Assembly (NCBI RefSeq): GCF_013304735.1
Contig: NZ_JAAITI010000001.1
Coordinates: 186,001-250,000 of the forward strand
Direction of reading: 5' to 3'
Source: Blautia luti
GTDB lineage: Bacteria > Bacillota > Clostridia > Lachnospirales > Lachnospiraceae
Length of the DNA: 64,000 nucleotides
Below the pieces are notes generated by a model. That model was not told the DNA's origin, did not search any database, and was given only the letters and a program-made list of their open reading frames with translations. How positions within the stretch are numbered: position 1 is the stretch's first letter; each line of letters opens with the position of its first letter. Position numbers and translations under genes: made by a program. Below, piece by piece: positions 1 to 9,155 of the stretch.

Positions 1-2
1 AT

Positions 3-2801
3 GATGTTATGACAAAGATCCAGGAAGAAGGAACGGTGCTTCTGAAAAATGATAACCAGGCACTTCCTCTTAAAAATTCTCCAAAGGTAACTCTTTTTGG
101 AATGACAAGTTATGCGCCTGTATATGGCGGAACAGTAGGAAGCAGTTCCCCTGCAAAACAGGATTTAAGTTTCAAGGACTGCTTTGAAAATGCGGGAATT
201 CAGGTAAATCCTACTATGTGGAGCTTCTATGAGAAGATGAGTAAAGATTACAAGCGTATGGCACTTGCACCAACATGGTTTGGTTTTACAGGTGCCGAGA
301 TGGAAGCTCAGACGATCCGTACAGGTGAAGTTCCTGTTGAGAAATACACAGATACCGAGCGTGGGAGCTACAGTGATTATAATGATGCGGCAGTTGTTGT
401 GATCGGACGCCAGGGCAGTGAGGCCGATGATTTCGGAACCAGCACAGATAATGTGCAGGATGGTGACGGAACACATCTGGCACTTGGACTTCAGGATGTA
501 GAGCGAGACATGATTAATGAAGCAAAGAAGAATTTTGACAAGGTTATTGTTCTTATCAACTCTGACAATCCTATGGAGATCGAGGAACTGAAGGAGGATA
601 AAGATATCGACAGTATTCTCTGGATCGGTGAACCTGGAACTGTAGGACTTCAGGGAGTTGCATCCGTTCTCACAGGCGAGGTAAGTCCTTCCGGACATCT
701 GCCAGATACTTATGCAGTAAGCTCTGTTTCCTCACCGGCTATGGTAAACTTCGGAAGCTATACGTTCACAAATGCCACAGAAGACAATTTTGGGGCATCC
801 AATTACAGTGGCTCCAACTATCTGGTAGAGAGCGAAGGCATTTATACAGGGTATAAATATTATGAAACAAGATATGAAGACACGGTTCTGAAACAGGGAA
901 ATGCAGACAGTGCGGCAGGAGCTTCCAATGATAATGGTACCTGGAACTATGATGAGGAAGTTTCCTATGGATTCGGCTACGGACTTTCCTACACAACATT
1001 TGAGCAGAATATCAAAAACTTCGATTATGAGGGCGATTCCGTAACTGTTTCCGTTGAGGTGAAAAATACAGGAGATGTGGCGGGCAAAGATGTAGTACAG
1101 CTTTATGCACAAACTCCTTATACAGACTATGACGAAGAAAACAATGTGGAAAAAGCTTCCGTTCAGCTGGTTGGTTTTGAGAAAACAAAAGAGCTGAAAC
1201 CGGGTGAGTCCGAAACTGTGGAAGTTATAGCTCCGAAGGAATATTTTGCAAGCTATGATTATACAACAGCAAAGACCTATATTATGGACGCAGGTGACTA
1301 TTATTTCGCAGTTGGAAACGGCGCACATGATGCACTGAATAATATCCTTGCGGCAAAAGGTTATACAACTGCAGATGGTATGGATGCAGATGGAAATAAA
1401 GATCTGGCAGTGTCCTATAAAGAGGACAGTCTTGATACAACTACTTATGCAATGTCTTCTGCAACAGGAAATGAGATTACGAACCAGTTTGAAGAGGCAG
1501 ATCTTAATAATTTTAAGGATGGAACAGTTACCTATCTTTCCAGAAATGACTGGGAGGCAACCTGGCCGAAAGCTTATGACAGTGTTGAAGCTACTGAAGA
1601 TATGCAGAAGCTGATCAAAGGAGATACCTATACGGTTTCCAAAGACGATGACACCTCTGAGGTAAAATGGGGACAGGATGGTGATCTTCACATTATTGAT
1701 CTGAAAGGCCTTGATTATGACGATGAGAAATGGGATCAGCTGCTCAGCCAGATCAGCCTGGACGAGGCATGCAATTTTATCCAGCTTGGTGGATCCGGTA
1801 TTGAGCCGATCGCTTCCATTGACCTGGTAGGTGGCTGTGATGCAGATGGACCGAATGGAATTCTGGATGCATTTGGTGGAAAAACACTTTCTACTTACTG
1901 GAAAGCAAGCGAGTCCGGGGATCCATGTTATGTTTCTTCCAAGGATGAGAATGCATCTTATGAATGCGGAACATTTCCGACAGAGCCTACACTTGCGGCA
2001 ACTTTCAATAAAGATCTTGCAGCGGAGCAGGGAGATATTTTTGCGGAGGATTCTCTGTGGAGCAATATCACAACCATTTATGCACCAGGACTGAACCTGC
2101 ACCGTACACCGTACTGTGGAAGAAACCAGGAGTATTTTTCCGAGGACAGTGTCCTGACAGGAGAGCTGGGAGCTTCCGAGATCCTGAAAGCGCAGGAGAA
2201 AGGATGCATCCTTGCACCGAAGCACTTTGCATTTAACAACCAGGAAGTAAACAGAAGTGGTGTTGCTACATTTGGAAATGAGCAGGCACTCCGTGAAAAC
2301 GAACTCCGTGGTTTCCAGATCAGCTTTGTAAAAGGACAGGCCCAGGGTCTTATGAACGCATACAACCGTATCGGCTGTACATGGGTTGGAATGAGCGAAG
2401 GTCTGAGCGCAGAACTTGTGAGAAATGAATGGGGATTCAAAGGCTGGGAGAATACCGATATGCTTTCCTCTGAGGATTATCAGAGATGGGAAGAGGGACT
2501 TCTTGCAGGAACAGATCTTCTTCTTAATACAAGCCTGGATTCCTACAGTGATCTGAATGCAAAGACTGTGAAGAATGATCTTGCCATCCAGAATCGGATC
2601 AAAGAATCTCTTCATTACACACTGTATGCGTATGTAAACAGCAACCTTATGAATGGTGTAACAGACAGCACAAGTGTAGATTATGTACTTACTGTATGGC
2701 AGAAAGGCCTGATCGGTGTGGATGTACTCTTCGGTGTACTGACAGTTCTGTGTCTGGCACTTTACATCCGTAAGGCACGTAAGATCAGAAAAGAGCAGTA
2801 G
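3..2801 (+). CDS. Domain-permuted GH3 beta-glucosidase/xylosidase, membrane anchored (5' partial)
   Basis: Glycoside hydrolase family 3 enzyme that would release sugars from beta-linked oligosaccharides. The domain order is reversed relative to most GH3 enzymes. The alpha/beta sandwich domain comes first (VLLKN near the start), then an FnIII-like domain (FGYGLSYTTFE, about residue 325), and the catalytic TIM barrel comes last (GGCDADGPNG, KHFAFNNQE, NAYNRIG). The same order is known from Ruminococcus albus and Butyrivibrio beta-glucosidases. The nucleophile should be the Asp of WENTDM, about residue 817 counted from the ATG at 9. A hydrophobic helix near residues 895-918 followed by a basic tail anchors the C-terminus in the membrane. 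The frame is open to the left edge and the visible start lies inside the conserved LLKN region, so the true start is probably upstream of the window. Substrate cannot be read from sequence; the GH43 neighbour suggests xylan or arabinan oligomers. Confidence 0.9.
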   Translation, partial: DVMTKIQEEGTVLLKNDNQALPLKNSPKVTLFGMTSYAPVYGGTVGSSSPAKQDLSFKDCFENAGIQVNPTMWSFYEKMSKDYKRMALAPTWFGFTGAEMEAQTIRTGEVPVEKYTDTERGSYSDYNDAAVVVIGRQGSEADDFGTSTDNVQDGDGTHLALGLQDVERDMINEAKKNFDKVIVLINSDNPMEIEELKEDKDIDSILWIGEPGTVGLQGVASVLTGEVSPSGHLPDTYAVSSVSSPAMVNFGSYTFTNATEDNFGASNYSGSNYLVESEGIYTGYKYYETRYEDTVLKQGNADSAAGASNDNGTWNYDEEVSYGFGYGLSYTTFEQNIKNFDYEGDSVTVSVEVKNTGDVAGKDVVQLYAQTPYTDYDEENNVEKASVQLVGFEKTKELKPGESETVEVIAPKEYFASYDYTTAKTYIMDAGDYYFAVGNGAHDALNNILAAKGYTTADGMDADGNKDLAVSYKEDSLDTTTYAMSSATGNEITNQFEEADLNNFKDGTVTYLSRNDWEATWPKAYDSVEATEDMQKLIKGDTYTVSKDDDTSEVKWGQDGDLHIIDLKGLDYDDEKWDQLLSQISLDEACNFIQLGGSGIEPIASIDLVGGCDADGPNGILDAFGGKTLSTYWKASESGDPCYVSSKDENASYECGTFPTEPTLAATFNKDLAAEQGDIFAEDSLWSNITTIYAPGLNLHRTPYCGRNQEYFSEDSVLTGELGASEILKAQEKGCILAPKHFAFNNQEVNRSGVATFGNEQALRENELRGFQISFVKGQAQGLMNAYNRIGCTWVGMSEGLSAELVRNEWGFKGWENTDMLSSEDYQRWEEGLLAGTDLLLNTSLDSYSDLNAKTVKNDLAIQNRIKESLHYTLYAYVNSNLMNGVTDSTSVDYVLTVWQKGLIGVDVLFGVLTVLCLALYIRKARKIRKEQ

Positions 2802-2813
2802 GAGGAAGAATGG

Positions 2814-3233
2814 ATGAGCATCAAGGAATTTTTTGGAAAAGCAGCAGCCGGCATTTATGTATCAGGACTTTCTGTGATTGCCCTTGTGGTTGCACTGATC
2901 GGATATATTATGTATGGCACTGAAAAAAATAATCTGGAAGCTGTAATTATTGTATTTACCGTAATCGCTGTTGTGGCAGGACTTATGGAGATGATTCTGA
3001 CACTGGCAAAGGGATACCGCCCCATGTGGGATAACATGACAATTGTTTATGCGATTCTGGAAGCTGTTGCAACTGCCATTTTTGCAAAAAACGCAGCATC
3101 TTATATTCAGAGCGTCAGCGTAGGTCTCGCAAAGCTGACCGTTTCTTTTGAGGTGGCTGTTGTAGCTTATGTACTGGCACTTGTGATTGCGATTATTTCC
3201 GGTTTCCTGAACAGAAGAAAAATGGAAGCGTAA
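2814..3233 (+). CDS. Small four-helix membrane protein of unknown function
   Basis: 139 residues, almost entirely hydrophobic, with four predicted transmembrane helices (about residues 12-32, 40-62, 72-95, 105-130) and a short basic tail. I do not recognise the family and no catalytic motif is visible. It starts 12 bases after the GH3 stop, with GGAGG between them, and is followed 35 bases later by the GH43 gene, so it is an internal gene of the glycosidase operon. Because the GH3 protein also ends in a membrane helix, a scaffold or assembly partner for that enzyme is a reasonable guess, but only context supports it. Confidence 0.7.
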   Translation: MSIKEFFGKAAAGIYVSGLSVIALVVALIGYIMYGTEKNNLEAVIIVFTVIAVVAGLMEMILTLAKGYRPMWDNMTIVYAILEAVATAIFAKNAASYIQSVSVGLAKLTVSFEVAVVAYVLALVIAIISGFLNRRKMEA

Positions 3234-3268
3234 AGAAACAGAATTGTATATTATATGGAGGAATTTTG

Positions 3269-4720
3269 ATGAAAACAAAACAGGCATTCAACCCGTATCT
3301 GCCAAGCTACGAATATGTACCGGATGCGGAACCGCATATCGTAGACGGAAGAATTTATATTTACGGTTCCCATGACCTGTTTAACGGACTGAATTTCTGT
3401 CTGGGTGATTACGTCTGCTGGTCAGCGCCGGTGGATGACCTGGGCAACTGGAAATATGAAGGATGTATCTATAAGAGAGAGCAGGATCCCGCGGCACCGC
3501 GAATCCGTCTGACCAATGGCCTCGCTGCACCGGATATGGTGCAGGGGCCTGATGGTCGTTTTTACCTTTATTATTTTATGGGTGGAACCAAGATGATCTC
3601 GGTTGCGGTCTGTGACAAACCTGCAGGTCATTATGAGTTCTACGGCTACGTACACTATAAAGACAATACTCCAATTGGAAAAAAAGGGGAGCCATTCCAG
3701 TTTGATCCGGCGATTTTTATGGATGATGATGGAAAGCTTTATCTTTATACCGGTTTTGCGCTGCAGGGAAATCCGATTCTTCTGGATGGATCCAAACCTA
3801 CAGAGCATGGACCGATGTGCTTTGAGCTGGATCCGTCAGATATGCTCACCGTAAAAAAAGGTCCTGGTTACATTGGCGTGGCAGGAGAGAAGGAGTCCAA
3901 AGGAACTCCATATGAAGGACATGCATTTCTTGAGGCAAGCTCCATGCGGAAATTTAACGGAACCTACTATTTTATTTACAGTTCCCTGAACAGTCATGAG
4001 CTCTGCTATGCAGTCAGCGACCACCCGACCGGCGGTTTTCAGTACGGAGGAATTCTGGTCAGCAACGGTGATATCGGACTTCCTGGGGTAAATGATGTAA
4101 ACCATGCGAAAAACTCCACAGGCAATACGCATGGAAGCCTGATTGAGATCAATGGAAAATATTACGTTTTTTATCACAGACACAGCAACCGTAAGCAGTC
4201 TTCCAGACAGGCATGTGCAGAGGAAATCCAGTTTAAAGATGGAAAATTCTGTCAGGCTGAGATGACTTCCTGCGGATTAAATGGAAGTCCGTTAAATGGG
4301 ACTGGACATTATCCCTCCTATATTGCCTGCAATGTATATGGAAAAAAAGGCACCCGTTTTTTAAGCATGCTGAAGCATCCGAAGGCTGGTCATCCTTATC
4401 TTACCCAGAAGGGCAGAGACAGAGAATCCGGTGAGGATCAGTATGTGGCACATATGTGTGATGGATCAGTAGCGGGATATAAATATTTTGATTTATCTGA
4501 AACAAAGGAAATTCGTATCAATATCTGTGGAAATGCCAGTGGAACGGTTTATATAAGAACCAGGGAAAATGAGAAGCCGGCAGCAGAGATCCCGGTAAAG
4601 GTATCCAGAGAGCGGAAAGAATTTTCTGCGAAACTTACCGGACTTGGAAAAAAAGAAGCATTGTTTTTCTGCTATGAAGGAAAAGGTTCTTTTGATTTCC
4701 ACTCATTTGATCTGAAGTAG
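3269..4720 (+). CDS. GH43 family glycosidase (beta-xylosidase / alpha-L-arabinofuranosidase type)
   Basis: 483-residue inverting glycosidase with the five-bladed propeller of family 43. The three expected acidic positions are visible: Asp in VPDAEPH near the N-terminus, Asp in FDPAIF (about residue 150) and Glu in FLEASSMRK (about 228). The strand pattern DGRIYIYGS, DGRFYLYY, DGKLYLYTG, NGTYYFIYS, NGKYYVFYHR marks successive blades. The last 110 residues form a separate beta-rich unit resembling a CBM6-type sugar-binding domain. There is no signal peptide, so the enzyme is cytoplasmic and would act on oligomers brought in by the next gene product. The ATG at 3269 is preferred over the TTG at 3266 because GGAGG at 3257-3261 is then seven bases away. 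Exact substrate (xylose or arabinose linkage) is open. Confidence 0.9.
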   Translation: MKTKQAFNPYLPSYEYVPDAEPHIVDGRIYIYGSHDLFNGLNFCLGDYVCWSAPVDDLGNWKYEGCIYKREQDPAAPRIRLTNGLAAPDMVQGPDGRFYLYYFMGGTKMISVAVCDKPAGHYEFYGYVHYKDNTPIGKKGEPFQFDPAIFMDDDGKLYLYTGFALQGNPILLDGSKPTEHGPMCFELDPSDMLTVKKGPGYIGVAGEKESKGTPYEGHAFLEASSMRKFNGTYYFIYSSLNSHELCYAVSDHPTGGFQYGGILVSNGDIGLPGVNDVNHAKNSTGNTHGSLIEINGKYYVFYHRHSNRKQSSRQACAEEIQFKDGKFCQAEMTSCGLNGSPLNGTGHYPSYIACNVYGKKGTRFLSMLKHPKAGHPYLTQKGRDRESGEDQYVAHMCDGSVAGYKYFDLSETKEIRINICGNASGTVYIRTRENEKPAAEIPVKVSRERKEFSAKLTGLGKKEALFFCYEGKGSFDFHSFDLK

Positions 4721-4733
4721 GAGGAAATATCTT

Positions 4734-6314
4734 ATGAAAATCACAAAAATTGTGGAAAACCCGATTTTTCGTACAAAAATAAAATCAGATAATGTAAAGA
4801 TACCTGAGATGATCATCGGATATTTCCTGGCACCATTTTGTGCCATGCTTGCGAATTCCATTTTCGGTGCTTATCTGAACCGTTATTATGTGGATGTTCT
4901 TGGCTGGACAAGATTTGGTGTGTTTGCGACTATGCTGCCGGTGATATCCGTGATCTTCGTTGTACTTGGAAATCTCCTGATTGGAAGATGGATTGATAAT
5001 ACAAGAACTTCCCAGGGAAAGGCAAGGCCATACATGCTGTTGTCTGCGCCGATGGTAGTAGTTGCTGTGATCCTTCTGTTTATGACTCCGACCGGACAGA
5101 GCGGGGGTATTCAGATGATCTGGATCGCAGTGTCCTATAACCTGTACTATGCGCTTGCCTATCCATGTTTTTACACAGCACACAGTTCCATGGTCGCGCT
5201 GTCTACCAGGGATTCTTCACAGAGAGGCATGCTTGCAACTTTTTCCAATGCAGCTATGGTAGCTTCCGCAGGGATCGGAGCAAGTATTGTGGTACCGGTT
5301 CTTCTGCAGAGTTATCTTTTTGTTGCAGAGAATGGCGAGATTAATGTTGAGGCAAGCTATGCACACTGGAGGATCATTTCCATTGTACTGTGTCTGTTCT
5401 GCTTCGTTGGCATTCTCTTGGAATATTATTTTACAAGAGAGCGTATCACAGAAGAAAATATCAACCTGAATATAAAGGAAGAAAAAATTCCGTTAAAGAA
5501 ACAGGTGCAGGGATGCATCCGTAACAAATACTGGTGGATCATCATTCTCTATTTCCTGCTTTTCCAGATGGGACAGCTGGTAAAAAACAGCTCCATGAGT
5601 TTTTATGCCAGATGGATGTTTGACAGCGTGATTAATTCTGCCAATCCGGAACAGACGTCAGGAACTCTGATGTCAACCCTTGGACTGATCGGAGGAATCC
5701 CTACTGCCATTGGAATGTTTGTGGCATGGCCTATTGCCAATAAGCTTGGAAAAAAACGTGCAGTTGTGCTGGGACTTTGTTTTTCTGTTGTTGGAGGCCT
5801 GGTATGTTTTATTGATGTGCACAGCTTTATTCTGGTGTGTGTAGGCATGGTCCTGAAGGGCATTGGAAGTATCCCGGCCATGTATGTGACCATGGCACTT
5901 CTTTCCGATGTGCTGGATCACCTGGAAGCAAAAAACGGTTTCCGAAGTGATGGTTTTACCATGTCTGTTTATGGATCAATCATGGTAGGTCTTACTGGAA
6001 TCTGTACGGGAATTATCAACGGACTTCTTACATTTGCAGGATATACCAATACCGGTGTTGCCTGTGATTCGTCCACACTTACCATTATCAATAATGTGGC
6101 AGATTATACGGGACAGGTGGTATACCGTCAGATGGGCGGAGTAGAGAATGTACTTGCTTTTGCGTTTCTTGGAATGGAAGTGATCACTTTTGCCATCATC
6201 GTATTTATGATGAGCAGACTGGATGTGGAGAAGCATATCGAGGAAGATCACAGGATCATCAAAGAGAATCAGAAAGCTGCAGTACTTGCAGCTGGCGGAA
6301 CCTGGGAAGAATAA
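4734..6314 (+). CDS. GPH-family (glycoside-pentoside-hexuronide) sugar:cation symporter
   Basis: 526-residue integral membrane transporter of the MFS_2/GPH group with about twelve helices. The N-terminal region after PEMIIGYFLAPF, the loop GRWIDNTRTSQGKARPY after helix 2/3 and the central cytoplasmic loop before helix 7 match this family. It imports glycosides or oligosaccharides with a cation. It follows the GH43 gene by 13 bases with GGAGG between them, giving an operon GH3 / membrane protein / GH43 / importer. The product delivers oligosaccharides to the cytoplasmic GH43. The tail is charged (about residues 495-526) and ends in an Ala-rich stretch. Substrate specificity is inferred from neighbours only. 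Confidence 0.9.
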   Translation: MKITKIVENPIFRTKIKSDNVKIPEMIIGYFLAPFCAMLANSIFGAYLNRYYVDVLGWTRFGVFATMLPVISVIFVVLGNLLIGRWIDNTRTSQGKARPYMLLSAPMVVVAVILLFMTPTGQSGGIQMIWIAVSYNLYYALAYPCFYTAHSSMVALSTRDSSQRGMLATFSNAAMVASAGIGASIVVPVLLQSYLFVAENGEINVEASYAHWRIISIVLCLFCFVGILLEYYFTRERITEENINLNIKEEKIPLKKQVQGCIRNKYWWIIILYFLLFQMGQLVKNSSMSFYARWMFDSVINSANPEQTSGTLMSTLGLIGGIPTAIGMFVAWPIANKLGKKRAVVLGLCFSVVGGLVCFIDVHSFILVCVGMVLKGIGSIPAMYVTMALLSDVLDHLEAKNGFRSDGFTMSVYGSIMVGLTGICTGIINGLLTFAGYTNTGVACDSSTLTIINNVADYTGQVVYRQMGGVENVLAFAFLGMEVITFAIIVFMMSRLDVEKHIEEDHRIIKENQKAAVLAAGGTWEE

Positions 6315-6344
6315 AGTTTGCGTCGGATATGACGGATTTTTCTG

Positions 6345-6373
6345 TTGTTTCAAAGAGGCTTTCTTGGTATACT
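6345..6373 (+). promoter_or_regulatory. Predicted promoter of the LytTR/kinase pair
   Basis: TTGTTT at 6345-6350 and TATACT at 6368-6373 with a 17-base spacer and an upstream TG (extended -10). It lies in the 100-base gap after the transporter gene, so the two-component genes can be expressed separately from the glycosidase operon. Confidence 0.55.
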
Positions 6374-6415
6374 GAACTCATGTGAAAAGTAGTTTTCATG
6401 GGGGTGAAGGCAGCG

Positions 6416-7126
6416 ATGGTCCGCATTGCGGTAGTGGAAGACAGTGAGCAGGACAGAAGAGCACTTCTGGACTGTCTCCACAGATACGAAAAAGAACAGA
6501 AACTGAAATTTTCCATAGAGGAATTCCAGGATGGCGAGGATATTGTCACAGGATATTCTGCAGACTATGATTTGCTTCTGATGGATATCGAGATGACTTT
6601 TATGAACGGAATGAAGGCAGCAGAGAAAATCCGGGAGCTGGATAAGGATGTGGAGATCATTTTTATCACCAATGCACCTCAGTATGCCATACAGGGATAT
6701 AAGGTAAATGCGTTGGATTATATGTTGAAGCCGATTTCCTGGTTCTCTTTCTCGGAGAGTATGGGAAGAGCACTTTCCCGTGTAAAAACATCTGCTAGGG
6801 AATATATCACCATTTCCCTGAAAGGCGGAAAACAGAAGCTGGATGTGTCGAAGATCTGCTATGTGGAGGTACAGGATCATCTTCTGATCTACCACACAAC
6901 AGAGGGGGAATACAGCACCAAGGGAACTATGAAGGACGCAGACAGCCAGTTTGATCCTGTAAAGTTTTTCCGGTGCAACCGGTGTTATCTTGTGAATCTG
7001 GAATACGTGGAGAATTATGTGGGAAGTGATGTGTGCGTAAACGGCGATGTGATCCAGGTCAGCCGCAGCAGACGGAAACCATTTCTTGACGCATTAAATG
7101 AATATCTGAATGAGGTGGGCAAATGA
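6416..7126 (+). CDS. LytTR-family response regulator
   Basis: 236-residue transcription regulator: a receiver domain (residues 1-120, acidic pocket VVEDSEQD, phosphoacceptor Asp57 in LLLMDIEM, Lys in MLKPIS) and a LytTR DNA-binding domain (about 135-236, ending in VSRSRRKPF). LytTR proteins of this AgrA type bind direct repeats and commonly control surface, bacteriocin or sugar functions. The ATG at 6416 is chosen over the upstream ATG at 6398 because a purine-rich GGGGGTGAAGG sits just before it and the receiver fold begins at once. The stop overlaps the start of the kinase gene by four bases, so the two are a coupled pair. Targets are unknown; the glycosidase operon immediately upstream is one candidate. 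Confidence 0.88.
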   Translation: MVRIAVVEDSEQDRRALLDCLHRYEKEQKLKFSIEEFQDGEDIVTGYSADYDLLLMDIEMTFMNGMKAAEKIRELDKDVEIIFITNAPQYAIQGYKVNALDYMLKPISWFSFSESMGRALSRVKTSAREYITISLKGGKQKLDVSKICYVEVQDHLLIYHTTEGEYSTKGTMKDADSQFDPVKFFRCNRCYLVNLEYVENYVGSDVCVNGDVIQVSRSRRKPFLDALNEYLNEVGK

Positions 7127-8442
7127 ATGCAGGAGAGGTGTTGAATACACCTGGTTATTACTATGCCATAGCTTATGCCATGTCCGGGCTTGTGATCGCA
7201 GGCTCCAATGAGAAGAAACGAAAAGGATGGAAGCTGGGAGTGGTAAGTTGCATTCAGTTTGCCCTCCTTTTGTTATTTATGACATGGACCCACGGAGTTG
7301 GTAAGGCATTGTTTCTTCCGGCTATGGTGGTGATTATCGGATTGATGTACGGGTATATTTATCTGTGCAACTGTTTCACAGTGAAGGAGGCCGGATTTTT
7401 CTGTGTGAAAGCATTTATAAACGGAGAATTTGGAGCTTCTCTGTGCTGGCAGGTCTTTTATTATATCCATGAGTTGACAGGATGCAGCTTTGGGTGGCAG
7501 TGGGTGATCATGGCAGTGGTTTATCTGGGATTATTCGGGTTGCTTTTTCTTATTGAGTGTTATCTCAAAAAAGATATCGAAGAGCTGAATGTGACCAGGC
7601 GGGAGCTGCTGGTTGTCGTGATCGTTGCGGCTGCTGTTTTCGGCATGAGCAATTTAAGTTATCTGGATCAGAACGGACTATTCAGCGGACGCTTTGCCAT
7701 GGATATTTTTATTATTCGTACATTGGTGGACTTAAGTGGAATGGCCGTGCTGTATGCTTATCACATCCAGGTAAAAGAGATGCAGCTCCGTCTGGAAAAA
7801 AATGCTCTTCGTAATATCATGGAGATGCAGTATAAGAATTATCAGCTTTCCAGGGAGAGCATAGATGTGGTCAATCAGAAATATCATGACCTGAAGCATC
7901 AGATCAATCTTCTGAGAAGTCAGGCAGATGCAGGGAAATCCAGAGATTATCTGGACAAAATGGAGCATGAGATCAAGGTCTATGAGACGCAGAACAAGAC
8001 AGGAAACCGGATTCTGGATGCGGTACTTACCAATAAATCCATGGTATGTCAGAAACGGGAGATCGAACTGAAGGTGATTATAGAAGGTCAGAGTCTTTCG
8101 TTCATGGATGACATGGATATCAGTGCGTTGTTTGGAAATATGCTGGACAATGCCATTGAGAGTGTCAGCAGGCAGAAAGAGAAGGAGAAACGTCTTATCT
8201 GGCTTTATGTTTCCAGGGAAAAACAGTTCGTGCGAATCCGGACAGAAAATTACTGCGATGAAAAGATCCGGTTTCGTAATGGAATGCCGGTGACTACCAA
8301 GAAGGATAAGAGGCTTCACGGTTATGGAATGAAGAGTATCTGCGCGACTGTGGAAAAATATGGTGGATCTACAGTAGCCTGTCAGAGAGATAACTGGTTT
8401 GAACTGAAGATACTGATTCCGATCAGTGGGAAGAAGGCATAA
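7123..8442 (+). CDS. GHKL-family sensor histidine kinase (AgrC-like)
   Basis: 439-residue membrane kinase. Six or seven hydrophobic segments fill residues 1-215, a coiled-coil and dimerisation region follows with the likely phosphoacceptor His in YHDLKHQ (about residue 255), and the C-terminal GHKL ATPase has its N box in NMLDNAIES (about 340-348) and a G box in GYGMKSI (about 405). This multi-helix input plus GHKL layout is typical of partners of LytTR regulators such as AgrC. It overlaps the regulator gene by four bases (ATGA). The signal is not deducible; no peptide pheromone gene is visible beside it. Confidence 0.87.
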   Translation: MNAGEVLNTPGYYYAIAYAMSGLVIAGSNEKKRKGWKLGVVSCIQFALLLLFMTWTHGVGKALFLPAMVVIIGLMYGYIYLCNCFTVKEAGFFCVKAFINGEFGASLCWQVFYYIHELTGCSFGWQWVIMAVVYLGLFGLLFLIECYLKKDIEELNVTRRELLVVVIVAAAVFGMSNLSYLDQNGLFSGRFAMDIFIIRTLVDLSGMAVLYAYHIQVKEMQLRLEKNALRNIMEMQYKNYQLSRESIDVVNQKYHDLKHQINLLRSQADAGKSRDYLDKMEHEIKVYETQNKTGNRILDAVLTNKSMVCQKREIELKVIIEGQSLSFMDDMDISALFGNMLDNAIESVSRQKEKEKRLIWLYVSREKQFVRIRTENYCDEKIRFRNGMPVTTKKDKRLHGYGMKSICATVEKYGGSTVACQRDNWFELKILIPISGKKA

Positions 8443-8504
8443 AAGTCAGAAAAGCAAACCGTAATAACATTGAAAATTTTGTTGAAAATTACACGAAAAA
8501 ACAG

Positions 8505-8533
8505 TTGACATGCAGAATCCCTTATAATATAAT
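8505..8533 (+). promoter_or_regulatory. Strong consensus promoter of rplM-rpsI
   Basis: A perfect TTGACA (8505-8510) and perfect TATAAT (8528-8533) separated by 17 bases. A second TATAAT at 8523 is only 12 bases away and is unlikely to be used. Transcription should start near 8540. Confidence 0.9.
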
Positions 8534-8539
8534 AACTCA

Positions 8540-8700
8540 ATGTGACGTAGTGCGAAGATGCTTGAGCCAATAGCCCCGGCGATGGCATTTTATCAGCGGT
8601 TTCGGACATTTCCGCGATTTATTTTGCACCCGCGTTTCCATTTACTTTTTTTCGCGGAAGTACCGCGGTTTGAGAAACATTATCGTTGATAAATAACAGG
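8540..8700 (+). ncRNA. Probable ribosomal-protein (L13-type) leader RNA
   Basis: About 160 transcribed but untranslated bases precede rplM. They hold complementary segments, including TCCGCGA (8611-8617) against TCGCGGA (8652-8658) and the local GCCCCGGCGATGGC element near 8573-8587. Firmicutes are known to have a structured L13 leader that is thought to bind ribosomal protein for autoregulation. I assign it from position and structure; a covariance-model search was not possible. Confidence 0.55.
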
Positions 8701-8710
8701 AGGTAGGACC

Positions 8711-9139
8711 ATGCAGACTTATATGGCTAATCCGGATAAAATCGAAAGAAAATGGTATGTAGTTGACGCAGAGGGTTGCACTCTGGGACGTCTGGCATCC
8801 GGTGTTGCAAGTGTTTTAAGAGGAAAGAACAAACCTCAGTTTACACCGCACGTTGACACAGGAGATTATGTAATCGTTGTAAACGCTGATAAGATCAAAG
8901 TTACAGGCAAGAAGCTTGAGCAGAAGATTTATTATAACCACTCCGACTATGTTGGTGGAATGAAAGAAACCACATTAAAAGAAATGTTAGCAAAGAAACC
9001 TGAGAAGGTTATCGAGCTCGCAGTTAAGGGAATGCTTCCGAAAGGACCTCTTGGAAGAGCTATGAACAAGAAACTTTTCGTATACGCAGGACCAGAGCAC
9101 AAACATGAGGCTCAGAAGCCTGAAGTTTTAACATTTTAA
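8711..9139 (+). CDS. rplM: 50S ribosomal protein L13
   Basis: 142 residues, the usual length of bacterial L13, an early-assembly protein that binds 23S rRNA. Family signatures are visible: [17 protein letters not shown] near the start, [12 protein letters not shown] in the middle, and the highly conserved [20 protein letters not shown] near the C-terminus. The start has AGGAGGT eight bases upstream. It is followed after 16 bases by rpsI, the order found in almost all bacteria, because the two proteins are co-regulated. Confidence 0.98.
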   Translation: MQTYMANPDKIERKWYVVDAEGCTLGRLASGVASVLRGKNKPQFTPHVDTGDYVIVVNADKIKVTGKKLEQKIYYNHSDYVGGMKETTLKEMLAKKPEKVIELAVKGMLPKGPLGRAMNKKLFVYAGPEHKHEAQKPEVLTF

Positions 9140-9155
9140 TAGGAGGTAGAAAACA

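Noticed and set aside
732-2615. Open frame of 627 codons on the minus strand
   Set aside because: Lies wholly opposite the catalytic part of the GH3 gene, is Cys/Ile-rich with no recognisable domain; a codon-bias shadow.
8505-8528. First TATAAT (8523) as the rplM -10 box
   Set aside because: Spacer would be 12 bases; the overlapping TATAAT at 8528 gives 17.
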